Shown: positions 18,032 through 26,817, numbered from the stretch's first letter. The stretch: DNA of 64,000 bases from Fidelibacterota bacterium (GCA_002715465.1 PAYY01000007.1:131047-195046); one strand, 5' to 3'. The notes: generated from the letters alone by a model not told the origin. Made by a program: numbers and translations.

Positions 18032-19132
18032 TCAGACATTAAACTTGAAATAGATTATATCTCCATCTTTAACAATGTAATTTCGACCTTCTAAACGGAT
18101 TTTGCCAGCATCTCGTAACTCTGATTCAGATAAAAACCCTATTATGTCATTGTAATGATAGACTTCTGCTTTGATGAATCCTTTTTCAAAATCTGTATGA
18201 ATTTCTCCCGCTGCTTTAGGCGCTAAGGTTCCATGTTTAATTGTCCAAGCCCGAACTTCACTAGGACCTCCAGTAAAAAATGTTTCTAGTTCTAATAAAT
18301 CATAGCTTGCTTTAATTAGGTAATTTAGTCCGATGCCAGGCAAATTATATTCTTGAACAAATTCATCCTGTTCATTGGGTCCAAGAATGGCTAGGTCTTG
18401 CTCAAGTTTTCCGCATAGTCTTATAGCAATATTTTGTTCTTGTTCAGCGAACTTAAAAAGTTCTGACGTTAGCGGACTGTTTTCGTTGGACATAATTTCA
18501 TTTTCATCAACATTAGCTACATACAGAACAGGTTTTTGAGTTAGGAGATGAAGTTGGTTGAGGAATTTTTTCTTATCAGAAGTAGTATGAAAATTTCTTG
18601 CCTTATGACCAGCATTACAATGTTGATTTAGTTGTAATAAAAGTTCTAAATTTTCTTTCTCTTTTTTACCGCCACCTTTTGCTTCTTTTTCCGCTTTTTC
18701 TAATCTCTTATTTATTGTTTCGATATCTTTAATTAGCAGTTCAGTCTCAATAAGTTCAGCATCTCGAATAGGGTTAATACTTCCTTCTACATGTGTTATT
18801 TTATTATTTTCAAAACATCTCACAACATGAATAATTGCGGTTACTTGACGAATTTGACCTAAAAACTGGTTTCCTAATCCTTCTCCTTGGCTAGCACCTT
18901 TAACAAGTCCTGCAATATCAACGAATTCAATAGTTGCGGGTGTCATTTTTTCAGGTTTGAAAAAATGGGATAGTTCTTTTAGACGAAAATCAGGTAGCTG
19001 TACTACTCCAATATTTGAATCTACAGTACAGAACGGATAATTTTCTGCAGGAACATCTAATGCTGTAAGAGCATTGAAAATAGTTGATTTTCCAACATTA
19101 GGAAGACCAACAATGCCAGATCTTAACGACAC
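18032..19132 (-). CDS. ychF: Ribosome-binding ATPase YchF
   Basis: YchF is an Obg-family P-loop protein that prefers ATP and binds the ribosome. The 366 residues match the family length. Walker A is GLPNVGKST (8-16), Walker B region DIAGLVKGA, and the usual NKxD base-specificity motif is replaced by NVDE, the YchF trait that explains ATP use. A coiled-coil insertion follows (EKAEKEAKGGGKKEKENLE), and the C-terminal TGS domain ends in VKDGDIIYFKFNV. It starts one base after the fabB stop, so it may be cotranscribed with fabA-fabB. Confidence 0.96.
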   Translation of the reverse strand: MSLRSGIVGLPNVGKSTIFNALTALDVPAENYPFCTVDSNIGVVQLPDFRLKELSHFFKPEKMTPATIEFVDIAGLVKGASQGEGLGNQFLGQIRQVTAIIHVVRCFENNKITHVEGSINPIRDAELIETELLIKDIETINKRLEKAEKEAKGGGKKEKENLELLLQLNQHCNAGHKARNFHTTSDKKKFLNQLHLLTQKPVLYVANVDENEIMSNENSPLTSELFKFAEQEQNIAIRLCGKLEQDLAILGPNEQDEFVQEYNLPGIGLNYLIKASYDLLELETFFTGGPSEVRAWTIKHGTLAPKAAGEIHTDFEKGFIKAEVYHYNDIIGFLSESELRDAGKIRLEGRNYIVKDGDIIYFKFNV

Positions 19133-20350
19133 TTAAATTTTACTGAATATGAGGGAACAGTTTGTCCCTCCAAAACCAAAGCTATTAGACATAACGTGAT
19201 CTAGTTCGCAATCATTGATTGTTTCTAACACAATTGGGTAACTCTCAGCTTCTGGATCAAGATTTATTATATTAGCTGAAGGACAGAGAAAATTATTGTT
19301 CATCATAAGGATACAATAAATTGCTTCATGAACTCCGGCGGCGCCTAAAGAATGTCCTGTCAAAGATTTTGTTGAACCTATTTTAGGCATGCCCCTTTCT
19401 TTGCCGAAAACATTTTTTATTGCAATTAATTCAGTTATGTCTCCCGCTGGTGTAGAAGTGCCATGTGCGTTTAAATAGTTTATATTACCATCAAAATTAT
19501 TAAGAGCCATCTTCATGCATCTTTCGGCTCCTTCTCCTGATGGACGTACCATGTCATGCCCATCTGAACTTATTCCATAACCTGTTACCTCACAATAAAT
19601 ATGGGCTCCTCTCGCCTTTGCTCTTTCGTAATCTTCTAAAACAATAGTACCACCACCACCTGCTACAACAAAGCCATCTCTATCTTTGTCATAAGCACGG
19701 CTTGCTAATTCAGGGGAATCATTGAAATTAGAACTTAATGCACCCATTGAATCAAAAGCGATGGAGACAATCCAACTTAATTCATCTCCACCACCTACGA
19801 ACATCAAATCCTGTTCGCCGGTTTGAATTAGTTGGTAGGCATTGCCTAGGCAGTGACTGCTGGTGGCACATGCCGAACTTATTGTATAACTATATCCTCG
19901 AATTTTGAAAGCAGTTGCAAGATTAGCCGCATTACAACTGGACATGATTTTTGGTACATAAAAAGGATTAACTTTTCGAGCACCTTTATTGCGTAAAGTA
20001 TCGGCCATTTCAACCAAAGGTGCTCCACTAGCTACCCCAGAGCCTACAACCAGTCCGGTTCTTTCACTAGTTAAATCTTTATCTGCAAGTTCTGCATCTT
20101 CTACGGCTTCGGCCATAGAAATATAACTATATGCTGCTCCATCACCCATGAAACGTCTAAACTTTCGAGGAACCAATGCATTGATATCAGCAGAAATAGA
20201 ACCATATACATGAGATCGAAAACCAAGGTCGGCATATTCTTTACTAAATTCGATTCCACTTCTAACATTTAAAAGTGAGTCTAATACTTCTTTTCGATTA
20301 TTACCTATACTTGATACAATACCAAGACCAGTTACAACTACTCTTTTCAT
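19133..20350 (-). CDS. fabB: Beta-ketoacyl-ACP synthase I FabB
   Basis: FabB elongates acyl-ACP, and with FabA is essential for anaerobic-type unsaturated fatty-acid synthesis. The 405 residues carry the Cys-His-His triad Cys161 (SSACATSSH), His296 (NAHGTSTPAGD) and His333 (TGHSLGAAG), with Lys328, at nearly the E. coli FabB positions (163, 298, 333). The GGGGTIVLEDYERAKARGA stretch is typical of condensing enzymes. It is two bases downstream of fabA, the usual fabA-fabB pair, so FabB and not FabF is the right call. Confidence 0.96.
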   Translation of the reverse strand: MKRVVVTGLGIVSSIGNNRKEVLDSLLNVRSGIEFSKEYADLGFRSHVYGSISADINALVPRKFRRFMGDGAAYSYISMAEAVEDAELADKDLTSERTGLVVGSGVASGAPLVEMADTLRNKGARKVNPFYVPKIMSSCNAANLATAFKIRGYSYTISSACATSSHCLGNAYQLIQTGEQDLMFVGGGDELSWIVSIAFDSMGALSSNFNDSPELASRAYDKDRDGFVVAGGGGTIVLEDYERAKARGAHIYCEVTGYGISSDGHDMVRPSGEGAERCMKMALNNFDGNINYLNAHGTSTPAGDITELIAIKNVFGKERGMPKIGSTKSLTGHSLGAAGVHEAIYCILMMNNNFLCPSANIINLDPEAESYPIVLETINDCELDHVMSNSFGFGGTNCSLIFSKI

Positions 20351-20352
20351 AT

Positions 20353-20892
20353 CTAAAAAGGTTCCAATTCGCCAGGTGGGGGAGGGTAAGTTAAATTGTT
20401 AAAAAGTCCTACTTGAAGATTTTTTGCAAAATAAATACTTTTATCTTCAACTCCAACAGTAGCATCTGTAAGACCCATAAAAATTGGTTTAGTAATAATT
20501 TTTTTTATATCTAAATGATAATAAATGCGTTCATGATGAGGTCTAATTTGTCCTTTAAACTTAACTTCTCCACAGCCCAGAGCTCGACCTTTTCCAGTTC
20601 CTCCCATCCAAGTTAAGAAAAAACCTGTAAGCTGCCATAAAGCATCAAGCCCCAAGCATCCGGGCATTACAGGATCATCTTTAAAATGACAATCAAAAAA
20701 CCATTTTTTCGGATTTATGTCCATTTCTGCAATAATTAGACCTTTATTAAATTTACCACCTTCTTCACTTATTTTTTTAATCCTATCTATCATAAGCATA
20801 GGGGGGAGTGGTAGTTTACTCCTATCTTCACCATACTGACCATCAGCAAAATTTAACAATTCTGTTTTATTGTAATTATTTTTCTTATTCAT
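20353..20892 (-). CDS. fabA: 3-hydroxydecanoyl-ACP dehydratase/isomerase FabA
   Basis: FabA dehydrates 3-hydroxyacyl-ACP and isomerises trans-2- to cis-3-decenoyl-ACP, the branch point to unsaturated fatty acids. From the ATG at 20890-20892 the protein has 179 residues (E. coli 172). The frame is also open to a TTG six codons earlier; ATG is preferred. The catalytic His69 and Asp83 lie in WFFDCHFKDDPVMPGCLGLD, and the tail ends in KNLQVGLF as in other FabA. It is paired with fabB. The adjacent divergent gene encodes an enoyl reductase of the same pathway. Confidence 0.96.
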   Translation of the reverse strand: MNKKNNYNKTELLNFADGQYGEDRSKLPLPPMLMIDRIKKISEEGGKFNKGLIIAEMDINPKKWFFDCHFKDDPVMPGCLGLDALWQLTGFFLTWMGGTGKGRALGCGEVKFKGQIRPHHERIYYHLDIKKIITKPIFMGLTDATVGVEDKSIYFAKNLQVGLFNNLTYPPPPGELEPF

Positions 20893-20941
20893 GAAATTAA
20901 TATGCCTCAAACGTTTAGAGGATGCAATTTTACATTGAAAT

Positions 20942-20969
20942 TTGCTGTTTACCTAACTATGGGCATACT
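20942..20969 (+). promoter_or_regulatory. Possible promoter of the enoyl-reductase operon
   Basis: TTGCTG (20942-20947) and CATACT (20964-20969) are spaced 16 bases, four of six matches each to a sigma-70 promoter, 56 bases before the plus-strand start. Just downstream is a small inverted repeat TTATC / GATAA (20982-20997), which could be an operator or a chance AT-rich repeat. The region is only 114-132 bases between divergent fabA and the reductase gene, so control of both may be shared. Weak evidence. Confidence 0.3.
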
Positions 20970-21024
20970 CTTTTGTGAAACTTATCTTTTTGGATAAATT
21001 TAATTTGAGAAAAGGAGATTAATT

Positions 21025-21807
21025 ATGAAAGAATGGGTTTTAATTCTGGGTTGCTCAACAGGGCATGGTGGTGCTACAGCCCGAAAACTAGCTGAGAATG
21101 GCTATGGAATTATCGGATTTCATTTTGATAGAGGGGAAATTAAGAAAGAGGCTGAGAAATTATGGCAAGATTTAAATGAATTAAACAATGGCAGGGTGCA
21201 TTTTTTCAACAAAAATGCTGCTGATAAGGGTGTAATGGAAGAGTTTATTCCAAAGATTAAAGAAATAACTAATGGTGAAAGTCTCAAACTTTTTCTGCAT
21301 TCCATTGCTTTTGGAACCACTACAAATTTTTTCGGTGAACGTCCAGTTACTCAAAAACAGATGGAAATGACTGTCCATGTTATGGGTACATCCATGCTTT
21401 ATTGGGTGCAATTACTTTTTGAAAATAAACTTTTGGGTAAAGGATCTAGAATACTAGGACTTACATCTGAGGGAAATTATCTTTGTATGGAAGGATATGG
21501 TCCTGTAAGCGTTGCAAAAGTTGCTTTAGAAAGTATTACACGTCAGATAGGATGGGAGCTAGGTAAATATGGTATTACAGCTAATTGTATACAAGCTGGG
21601 ATAACACCTACACGTGCTTTGACAAAAATCACAGAAAATTGGGAATCTTGGGTTCAAAAAACAGAACAGCGTAATCCTATGGGCCGAACTACTGAACCTA
21701 ATGATGTTGCTAATGTTGTTAATCTTCTCTTACAATCTGCTGCTGATTTCATTAATTGTTCTATAGTATATACTGATGGGGGAGAACATAGATCGGGTTC
21801 TTTCTAA
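21025..21807 (+). CDS. SDR enoyl-ACP reductase (FabI/FabL-like)
   Basis: This 260-residue short-chain dehydrogenase has the nucleotide-binding loop GCSTGHGGATAR (9-20) and a catalytic Tyr158 and Lys165 with six residues between (YGPVSVAK). That Y-x6-K spacing is the mark of enoyl-ACP reductases of the FabI/FabL kind, whereas ordinary SDRs have Y-x3-K. It would reduce trans-2-enoyl-ACP with NAD(P)H, the last step of each elongation cycle, which fits the divergent fabA-fabB. Shine-Dalgarno AAAGGAGA precedes the ATG. The glycine-rich loop differs from canonical FabI, so it is a divergent member. A selenoprotein gene follows eight bases after its stop. Confidence 0.82.
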   Translation: MKEWVLILGCSTGHGGATARKLAENGYGIIGFHFDRGEIKKEAEKLWQDLNELNNGRVHFFNKNAADKGVMEEFIPKIKEITNGESLKLFLHSIAFGTTTNFFGERPVTQKQMEMTVHVMGTSMLYWVQLLFENKLLGKGSRILGLTSEGNYLCMEGYGPVSVAKVALESITRQIGWELGKYGITANCIQAGITPTRALTKITENWESWVQKTEQRNPMGRTTEPNDVANVVNLLLQSAADFINCSIVYTDGGEHRSGSF

Positions 21808-21814
21808 ATTAATA

Positions 21815-22399
21815 ATGCAATTAACCAAATTATTTAATATTCCCACATGGCAATTATTTTGGAATTCTATAGCCATAATTTGCATGTGTTTTTGTGGCTG
21901 TCTAACATCTCCAGAAGATGAGGATCCCAGGCTGTCAGATTTTTCTCTCCAAGATTTAAATCCTAATTCTATAACATATGGAAAATTTGTTGGCCCTGCA
22001 TTTTATAAAGAGAAAGAAATTGTAGTAGGGTTTTATTTTGGAGACCAAGGTTGAAGCACCTGTAGGCACCGGTTCGGTGTTTTGAACAATATCATAATAG
22101 AACTTAGATCTGAAGGCATCAATAATATCCAAATTGTAGGTATTAATGGGATTAAATATGTTAACAAGCCATTATCAGGAATGATAGATGGGACAATATT
22201 ACCTTGGGTCCAAGATAATACGGATCAGCAGGTATGGCAAGAATGGGATGTTTATATTCGGGATTTTTTTATTTTAAATGATAAAGGGCAGGTCGTGGAA
22301 GTTATAAATCTAACACCATTTAATCCTGATCCTTCTGTTAATGAGGGAGAAAATTACCGTATAATTAAAGATCTATTGCTTTCTGGAAGCAAATTGTAA
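21815..22399 (+). CDS. Predicted SelP-like selenoprotein lipoprotein (in-frame UGA = Sec80)
   Basis: A gene finder would split this into two ORFs, 21776-22054 and 22082-22399, but they are in the same frame and separated by only one stop, TGA at 22052-22054. Read as selenocysteine, it gives 194 residues with GDQGUSTC: Sec80 and Cys83, a U-x-x-C redox motif in the usual thioredoxin-fold place after a hydrophobic strand (IVVGFYF). Residues from Cys83 align without gaps for 29 positions to the N-terminal domain of animal selenoprotein P (shared Leu, EG, NI, N), and the later LPWVQDNTDQQVWQ region also matches. The N-terminus is a signal with a possible lipobox at Cys29. Start chosen is the ATG just after the reductase stop; 21776 is an alternative. 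The stop shares a base with the PAP2 start. Confidence 0.82.
22064..22082 (+). promoter_or_regulatory. Bacterial SECIS-like hairpin after UGA
   Basis: Directly downstream of the in-frame UGA, CACCG (22067-22071) pairs perfectly with CGGTG (22075-22079) around the loop GTT (22072-22074); G-U, G-U and A-U pairs can extend the stem to 22064-22082. The first loop base is G, 18 bases after the UGA. A loop starting with G at about 16-37 bases from UGA is what the bacterial SelB-binding element needs. It lies in coding sequence, as bacterial SECIS elements do. Not tested by folding software. Confidence 0.7.
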
Positions 22400-23229
22400 T
22401 GGTAGTCATTGATTTCTTTCAAAGTTTTGATAGCCCTGGAATATATTTTTTAATGCGATTTGCATCATTGTTCGGGGATAAGGGATTCTATGTAATTATT
22501 TTTCCGCTATCTTATTGGTTCTTTAATAGAGTTAATACAATTAGTTTTACGGTTCTAATATGTATTAGCATATTTATTAATTTAGGTTTGAAAGAATTTT
22601 TTCATCAGGAACGGCCATTAGATGTGGCACTAATAGATGCAGAAGGGTATTCTTTCCCAAGTGGTCATGCACAGATGACTGTAGTAATATGGGGATTTTT
22701 AATTTATAAAATAAGGAAGTATTTTGGTTATGGAATATTAACAATAATAATTATAGGCATTTCCAGACTTTATCTAGGAGTGCATTGGCCCTTAGATGTT
22801 GTAGGTGGTTGGATCATAGGAGGGTTATTACTTGCGGGGTTTTTTCCATTAGAGAATTGGCTTATAAAAAAAATTAACTTTGTAAAGTTATCGATCTTTT
22901 TACCCTTATTATTTACACTCACTGTTTTAATTTCTATATTTTCAAATGTGGAATACGGTGGCATAGTAATGGGGACTTTATTTGGTCTGGTTTCAGGAGG
23001 GGTGATTGCTGAAAGGTTAGATTTTCCTACCCAGAGATTAGTTCCTTTAGATTATATAATTTCTATAATTGTAGGTTGTATAGGAATCTATCTCCTTTAT
23101 TTACTGGTAAAGCCAATCGCATATATTGGAGAAGGCTCACTTTTTATGGCACTCACTATTATTTGTTTGTGGATTAGTTTGGGCGGGCCATTTTTGACCC
23201 AAAAAATTAAACTTGTAATGAGAATATAA
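22399..23229 (+). CDS. PAP2-family membrane phosphatase
   Basis: This 276-residue membrane protein has all three lipid-phosphatase motifs: K65-x6-R72-P73 (KEFFHQERP), PSGH at 87-90, and S122-R123-x5-H129-x3-D133 (SRLYLGVHWPLD). About seven to eight hydrophobic segments are visible. The family removes phosphate from phosphatidate, undecaprenyl or isoprenyl pyrophosphate and related lipids at the periplasmic face; the substrate here is not shown. Its ATG shares a base with the stop of the predicted selenoprotein gene (TAATG), so their translation is probably coupled, in an operon that begins with an enoyl-ACP reductase. Confidence 0.9.
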   Translation: MVVIDFFQSFDSPGIYFLMRFASLFGDKGFYVIIFPLSYWFFNRVNTISFTVLICISIFINLGLKEFFHQERPLDVALIDAEGYSFPSGHAQMTVVIWGFLIYKIRKYFGYGILTIIIIGISRLYLGVHWPLDVVGGWIIGGLLLAGFFPLENWLIKKINFVKLSIFLPLLFTLTVLISIFSNVEYGGIVMGTLFGLVSGGVIAERLDFPTQRLVPLDYIISIIVGCIGIYLLYLLVKPIAYIGEGSLFMALTIICLWISLGGPFLTQKIKLVMRI

Positions 23230-23244
23230 ACTAACTGAAAGTAT

Positions 23245-23628
23245 CTAAGCTTCGGTTTCAATTTTGAGTTGCTCTAGATTGCGGCGTTTTTTAAGCAACT
23301 CTACCATATTATAGTTTTCTTTAGTCGGCCATATTTCAAAGGTGGTTTCAGCTTCCTTAAGCGCATAGTCATACCAACCTTTTTTAGAATAAGCAATTGC
23401 AAGATTATAGTGAGCTTTAGCAACGAGGTCTATTTCTTCTCTTTCCATTAATCTTGTTTCGATGGGGTGAAGACGAATCACTTCTCTGTATTCCAAAATA
23501 GCATCATCTACTAGACCTTTATGGTAATACCAATTACCTAAGTTAAAATGACGTGCGGGGTCATCTTTGCATCCAGTAGTAAGTAAACACAACCCCATAA
23601 ACAAAGCCAAGTATATTCTTTTTTTCAT
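23245..23628 (-). CDS. TPR-repeat lipoprotein
   Basis: The 127-residue protein starts at the ATG 23626-23628 (MKKRIYLALFMGLCLLTTGC); the open frame reaches a TTG four codons earlier, which is less likely. LTTGC is a good lipobox, so it is probably a lipoprotein. The rest holds two to three tetratricopeptide repeats, seen as ARHFNLGNWYYHKGLVDDAILEY and AKAHYNLAIAYSKKGWYDYAL. Such proteins scaffold envelope complexes; the partner is unknown. It faces the PAP2 gene and lies downstream of an MFS transporter on the same strand. Confidence 0.85.
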   Translation of the reverse strand: MKKRIYLALFMGLCLLTTGCKDDPARHFNLGNWYYHKGLVDDAILEYREVIRLHPIETRLMEREEIDLVAKAHYNLAIAYSKKGWYDYALKEAETTFEIWPTKENYNMVELLKKRRNLEQLKIETEA

Positions 23629-23714
23629 TTTGGTTCTCAAGCTATAGCTAATTTAGATGGTGGAATGGACTTTCCACAAACAAAATTCTCATTTTAATTA
23701 TATTATTTATGAAT

Positions 23715-24962
23715 TTAGATGATTTTATCTCTTTCCACAAGTTTTGGTTCCACTGTGAAAAATGCTAAAAAGATCAGACCGAAGAAAATGAAAATTCCTA
23801 AACCCATTAATACTTTTTCTATGCCAAAGATAGGAATGAAAAGTCCAGAAAGAATTACAAATAAAACGACAAAAGGAGCAATAAAACTATCTGTAAGTGC
23901 AAAATAAATTTTCTTGTCTCCTGTGTTACCAGCAAATTCGTATATTAAACTCATAGACGTTGTTAGGAATCCACCTTGACCCATGCCAAGGAATGCAAAA
24001 ATGAGATATGTATGTGCCATTGTTTTTGCAAATAAAGTTGTTATTAAAGCGCCAATGTATCCTATGAAGACTAGCACTAAAACGTGTTTATGTCCAATGT
24101 TATCACCTAATTTTCCCATGCCTAGGCTAGCTATGCTTGATGTCAATACGGATATTGCTATAAATATACCGGCTTCGCTAACATCAAAGTGAAACTTTTC
24201 ATATGTATAGACAGCGTAAAGAGAAATGGCTGGATAATTTGCAGATAATAACATGCGACTAAACAAATATCGACGAAAGTTATTATCAGATTTAATGATA
24301 TGAGCTACAAGCTTTTTAAATCTTTTGAAATCCTTATTGTATTTAGATTCCTCTTTAGGTTCTAATCGGTAAAAAAAAAATAGAATTACCGAAATGATAA
24401 TACAAATTGAGAAAATAATAAATCCAAAACCAAAATTTGACGGAAAAGCCACGGAATCAAGTAGTTTTTTTACAGCAAATCCACCTATGAAACCAGCTCC
24501 ATTAAAAATAGCAAACGAAACTCCAAAAAATTCTCCTCTACGTTCTGGTAAATGAACTAATTCTAAAAAGTCAGCCCAAATTGGGAATACGACTCCTACT
24601 CCTATTGAAAATAAAATAAAGCAAATAAAATATATAACCCATGCTTGGGTCCCAATAGTTGTGAAGAAAGCAAACAAAACCCCAATGAAAAGAATAGGGG
24701 GAATCAGCACAGCATGTGCAAGTATTACTCCCTTTTTTAGGTTCTGAATTCGTTGACCAAAAAATGCGATTCCTATTTGTGGGATCGCAGCGCATGCTGT
24801 GAATACTCCGGCAACAGAACCGATAATAATTGGAGGAGCGTCTAACATTTTTAAAAAGAGTGGAACAACCGCGTATGTTGTATGAAAGGCAATTCCAAAA
24901 CCCCATATAGCTTCATGAATAGCGTTACAGATTAAATTATGACGATGATTAGCAAGTTGCAT
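23715..24962 (-). CDS. MFS transporter
   Basis: A 415-residue protein with about twelve hydrophobic segments in two halves, joined by a charged loop near 190-225 (RLEPKEESKYNKDFKRFKK). GSVAGVFTACAAIPQIGIAFFGQRIQ in the first half and SLGMGKLGDNIGHKHVL in the second are MFS loop 2-3 and 8-9 regions; the second matches the G-x3-D-x2-G-x-[KR] pattern. Substrate is not evident. The gene is upstream of the TPR lipoprotein with an 86-base gap, so cotranscription is uncertain. Confidence 0.85.
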   Translation of the reverse strand: MQLANHRHNLICNAIHEAIWGFGIAFHTTYAVVPLFLKMLDAPPIIIGSVAGVFTACAAIPQIGIAFFGQRIQNLKKGVILAHAVLIPPILFIGVLFAFFTTIGTQAWVIYFICFILFSIGVGVVFPIWADFLELVHLPERRGEFFGVSFAIFNGAGFIGGFAVKKLLDSVAFPSNFGFGFIIFSICIIISVILFFFYRLEPKEESKYNKDFKRFKKLVAHIIKSDNNFRRYLFSRMLLSANYPAISLYAVYTYEKFHFDVSEAGIFIAISVLTSSIASLGMGKLGDNIGHKHVLVLVFIGYIGALITTLFAKTMAHTYLIFAFLGMGQGGFLTTSMSLIYEFAGNTGDKKIYFALTDSFIAPFVVLFVILSGLFIPIFGIEKVLMGLGIFIFFGLIFLAFFTVEPKLVERDKII

Positions 24963-25172
24963 TCTTTTTGCATCATAAGTGTATCGTTAAAAAGTTGTGA
25001 AATAGTGTAGATTCAGTGCAAAAGTTTGCGAAAAAGTCATGAAAAAAGATAGAAAACTATTATGGGAGATTATTGATATATATTTAACAATGATAAATTT
25101 TATGATATAACTATATAGTTATTGATAATAGTTAAGGATTTGCTATTTATATGAATTTAAAACTTTGGCAAG

Positions 25173-25496
25173 ATGTCTATTCAAGAAATCAGTGTGAAAG
25201 CAGTCAAGAAATTGCAAGATCAGGAGGAGTCGTTCTTATTGTTGGATATACGAGAGCAATGGGAAAGAGAGCTAGTAAAAATAGAAGGTTCAGAATTTAT
25301 GCCAATGGATACAGTTCCATTACATTTTTCAGAACTCAATAGATCCATTAAAATTGTGATTTATTGTCATACTGGAATGCGTTCATCAGCTGTTACTTCC
25401 TATCTTATGAATCAAGGGTTTGAAAATGTCATGAATATGGCAGGAGGTATAAACGCTTGGGCTTTAGAGATTGATCCATCTATGGTAACATACTGA
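25173..25496 (+). CDS. Rhodanese-like sulfurtransferase
   Basis: A single-domain rhodanese of 107 residues, without signal peptide. The active loop is CHTGMRS with Cys65 as the persulfide carrier; the DIREQWE (25-31) block and the C-terminal GGINAW are standard family marks. It would move sulfane sulfur in the cytoplasm; the donor and acceptor are unknown. It stands alone, ending one base before the convergent symporter gene. The 210 bases upstream are AT-rich and hold nothing else I can support. Confidence 0.88.
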   Translation: MSIQEISVKAVKKLQDQEESFLLLDIREQWERELVKIEGSEFMPMDTVPLHFSELNRSIKIVIYCHTGMRSSAVTSYLMNQGFENVMNMAGGINAWALEIDPSMVTY

Positions 25497-25497
25497 G

Positions 25498-26817
25498 CTA
25501 ATTTGCTCTGATCTTAGGCTTATCCTCTTTTTCATTCAAGTCTAGATCACCTAATTGATTCTCCATAGATGCTACCGAGACTGCTACAGTAGCATCACCA
25601 GTAACATTAGTTACTGTCCGTAGCATATCAAGTATTCTATCTACACCTAATATTAAAGCAATACCAGCACTAGGTACTCCAATAGCCTCCAGAATGATTA
25701 CAAGCATAATTATTCCAGCCCCTGGAACAGCTGCTGTACCAATAGAAGCTAATACAGCGGTCAAAACAATCGTAAGCTGAGCTGATAAATCAAGATCCAT
25801 TCCTAATGTCTGAGCAATGAATACTGCTGCTACAGCCTGATAAAGAGCCGTACCATCCATATTTATAGTTGCTCCAAGAGGAAGTACAAAGGAAGAGACT
25901 TCTTCAGATACCCCCAGTTTTTCTTCGCAACGTTCCATTGTAATGGGGAGTGTAGCTCCGCTAGAACTAGTAGAAAAAGCTACAAGTTGAGCAGGGGCCA
26001 CACCTTTATAAAAAGTCCCAAGTCGCATTGAGGAGAATATTTTCAATACAGAAGTATAAGTACCAACCATATGAATCATTAAGCCAAGAATAATAGAAAT
26101 ACAATAGAAACCAAGTGCACCTAATAGTTCTATAACTTGCGATAGATTATCACCAGCCACGGATGTGATAGTATCTGCTATGAGAGCAAACACACCTAGT
26201 GGTGCCATAATCATTATAATATCAACCATTCGAATAATTATATGATTGAAGCCATCAAAAACTGCTAAAATAGCTTTAGCTTTTTCTTGTGGAATCTGAA
26301 TTATTCCAACACCAATAAATATGGCTACAAAAACAATTTGAAGCATGTTACGATTACTTGATGCGGAGTCAAAAAAGTTGCTTGGAACTATATCAACAAT
26401 TGGTTGTAAAGGCCCACGATCTTGTACTCCTTTTGCCACTTCTTCTCGCTTTTCCACATCCTGTTGATAGGTTTGTTGAAGTTGCTTCTGCATCTTTTCA
26501 GGTACTCTATTACCAGGCTGAAGAAGATTCACTACTACTAAACCTATCGTAACCGCTATTGCAGTTGTTGTGATATAGATACCTATAGTTTTCCCTCCAA
26601 TGCGTGATAGCTTTTTCAAATCCGAAAGAGAAGCAACACCTGTAACTAGCGATGAAAGAACTAGAGGAATAGCAATGAATTTCAGCAGGTTTATAAAGAT
26701 TGTGCCAAATGGAGAAATCCAATCTGATGTGAATTTACTCCAGCCATTTGAAGCGGCTAAGACACCATAGATTATGCCGAGTACTAAACCTATGATAATT
26801 TTCCAGTGCAGTTTCAT
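25498..26817 (-). CDS. DAACS-family dicarboxylate/amino acid:cation symporter
   Basis: The 439-residue protein matches the GltP/GltT/DctA family: about eight helices and two re-entrant hairpins. The serine-rich hairpin SSSGATLPITMERCEE and the NMDGTALYQA motif of the second sodium/substrate site are intact, followed by the VPGAGIIMLVIILEAIGVP stretch. Substrates in the family are glutamate, aspartate, C4-dicarboxylates or neutral amino acids; the exact one cannot be told here. A long periplasmic insertion near 105-150 (QQTYQQDVEKREEVAKG) is notable. It ends one base after the convergent rhodanese gene. Confidence 0.92.
   Translation of the reverse strand: MKLHWKIIIGLVLGIIYGVLAASNGWSKFTSDWISPFGTIFINLLKFIAIPLVLSSLVTGVASLSDLKKLSRIGGKTIGIYITTTAIAVTIGLVVVNLLQPGNRVPEKMQKQLQQTYQQDVEKREEVAKGVQDRGPLQPIVDIVPSNFFDSASSNRNMLQIVFVAIFIGVGIIQIPQEKAKAILAVFDGFNHIIIRMVDIIMIMAPLGVFALIADTITSVAGDNLSQVIELLGALGFYCISIILGLMIHMVGTYTSVLKIFSSMRLGTFYKGVAPAQLVAFSTSSSGATLPITMERCEEKLGVSEEVSSFVLPLGATINMDGTALYQAVAAVFIAQTLGMDLDLSAQLTIVLTAVLASIGTAAVPGAGIIMLVIILEAIGVPSAGIALILGVDRILDMLRTVTNVTGDATVAVSVASMENQLGDLDLNEKEDKPKIRAN

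Noticed and set aside
21776..22399. A frameshifted or nonsense-broken pseudogene in two pieces
   Set aside because: There is no frame change, only one TGA; the motif around it is U-x-x-C, the hairpin is in the SECIS position, and the downstream part keeps good coding sense and is coupled to the next gene.
25151..25342. 63-codon frame overlapping the rhodanese start
   Set aside because: The rhodanese frame has clear family motifs; this is a second frame of the same DNA.
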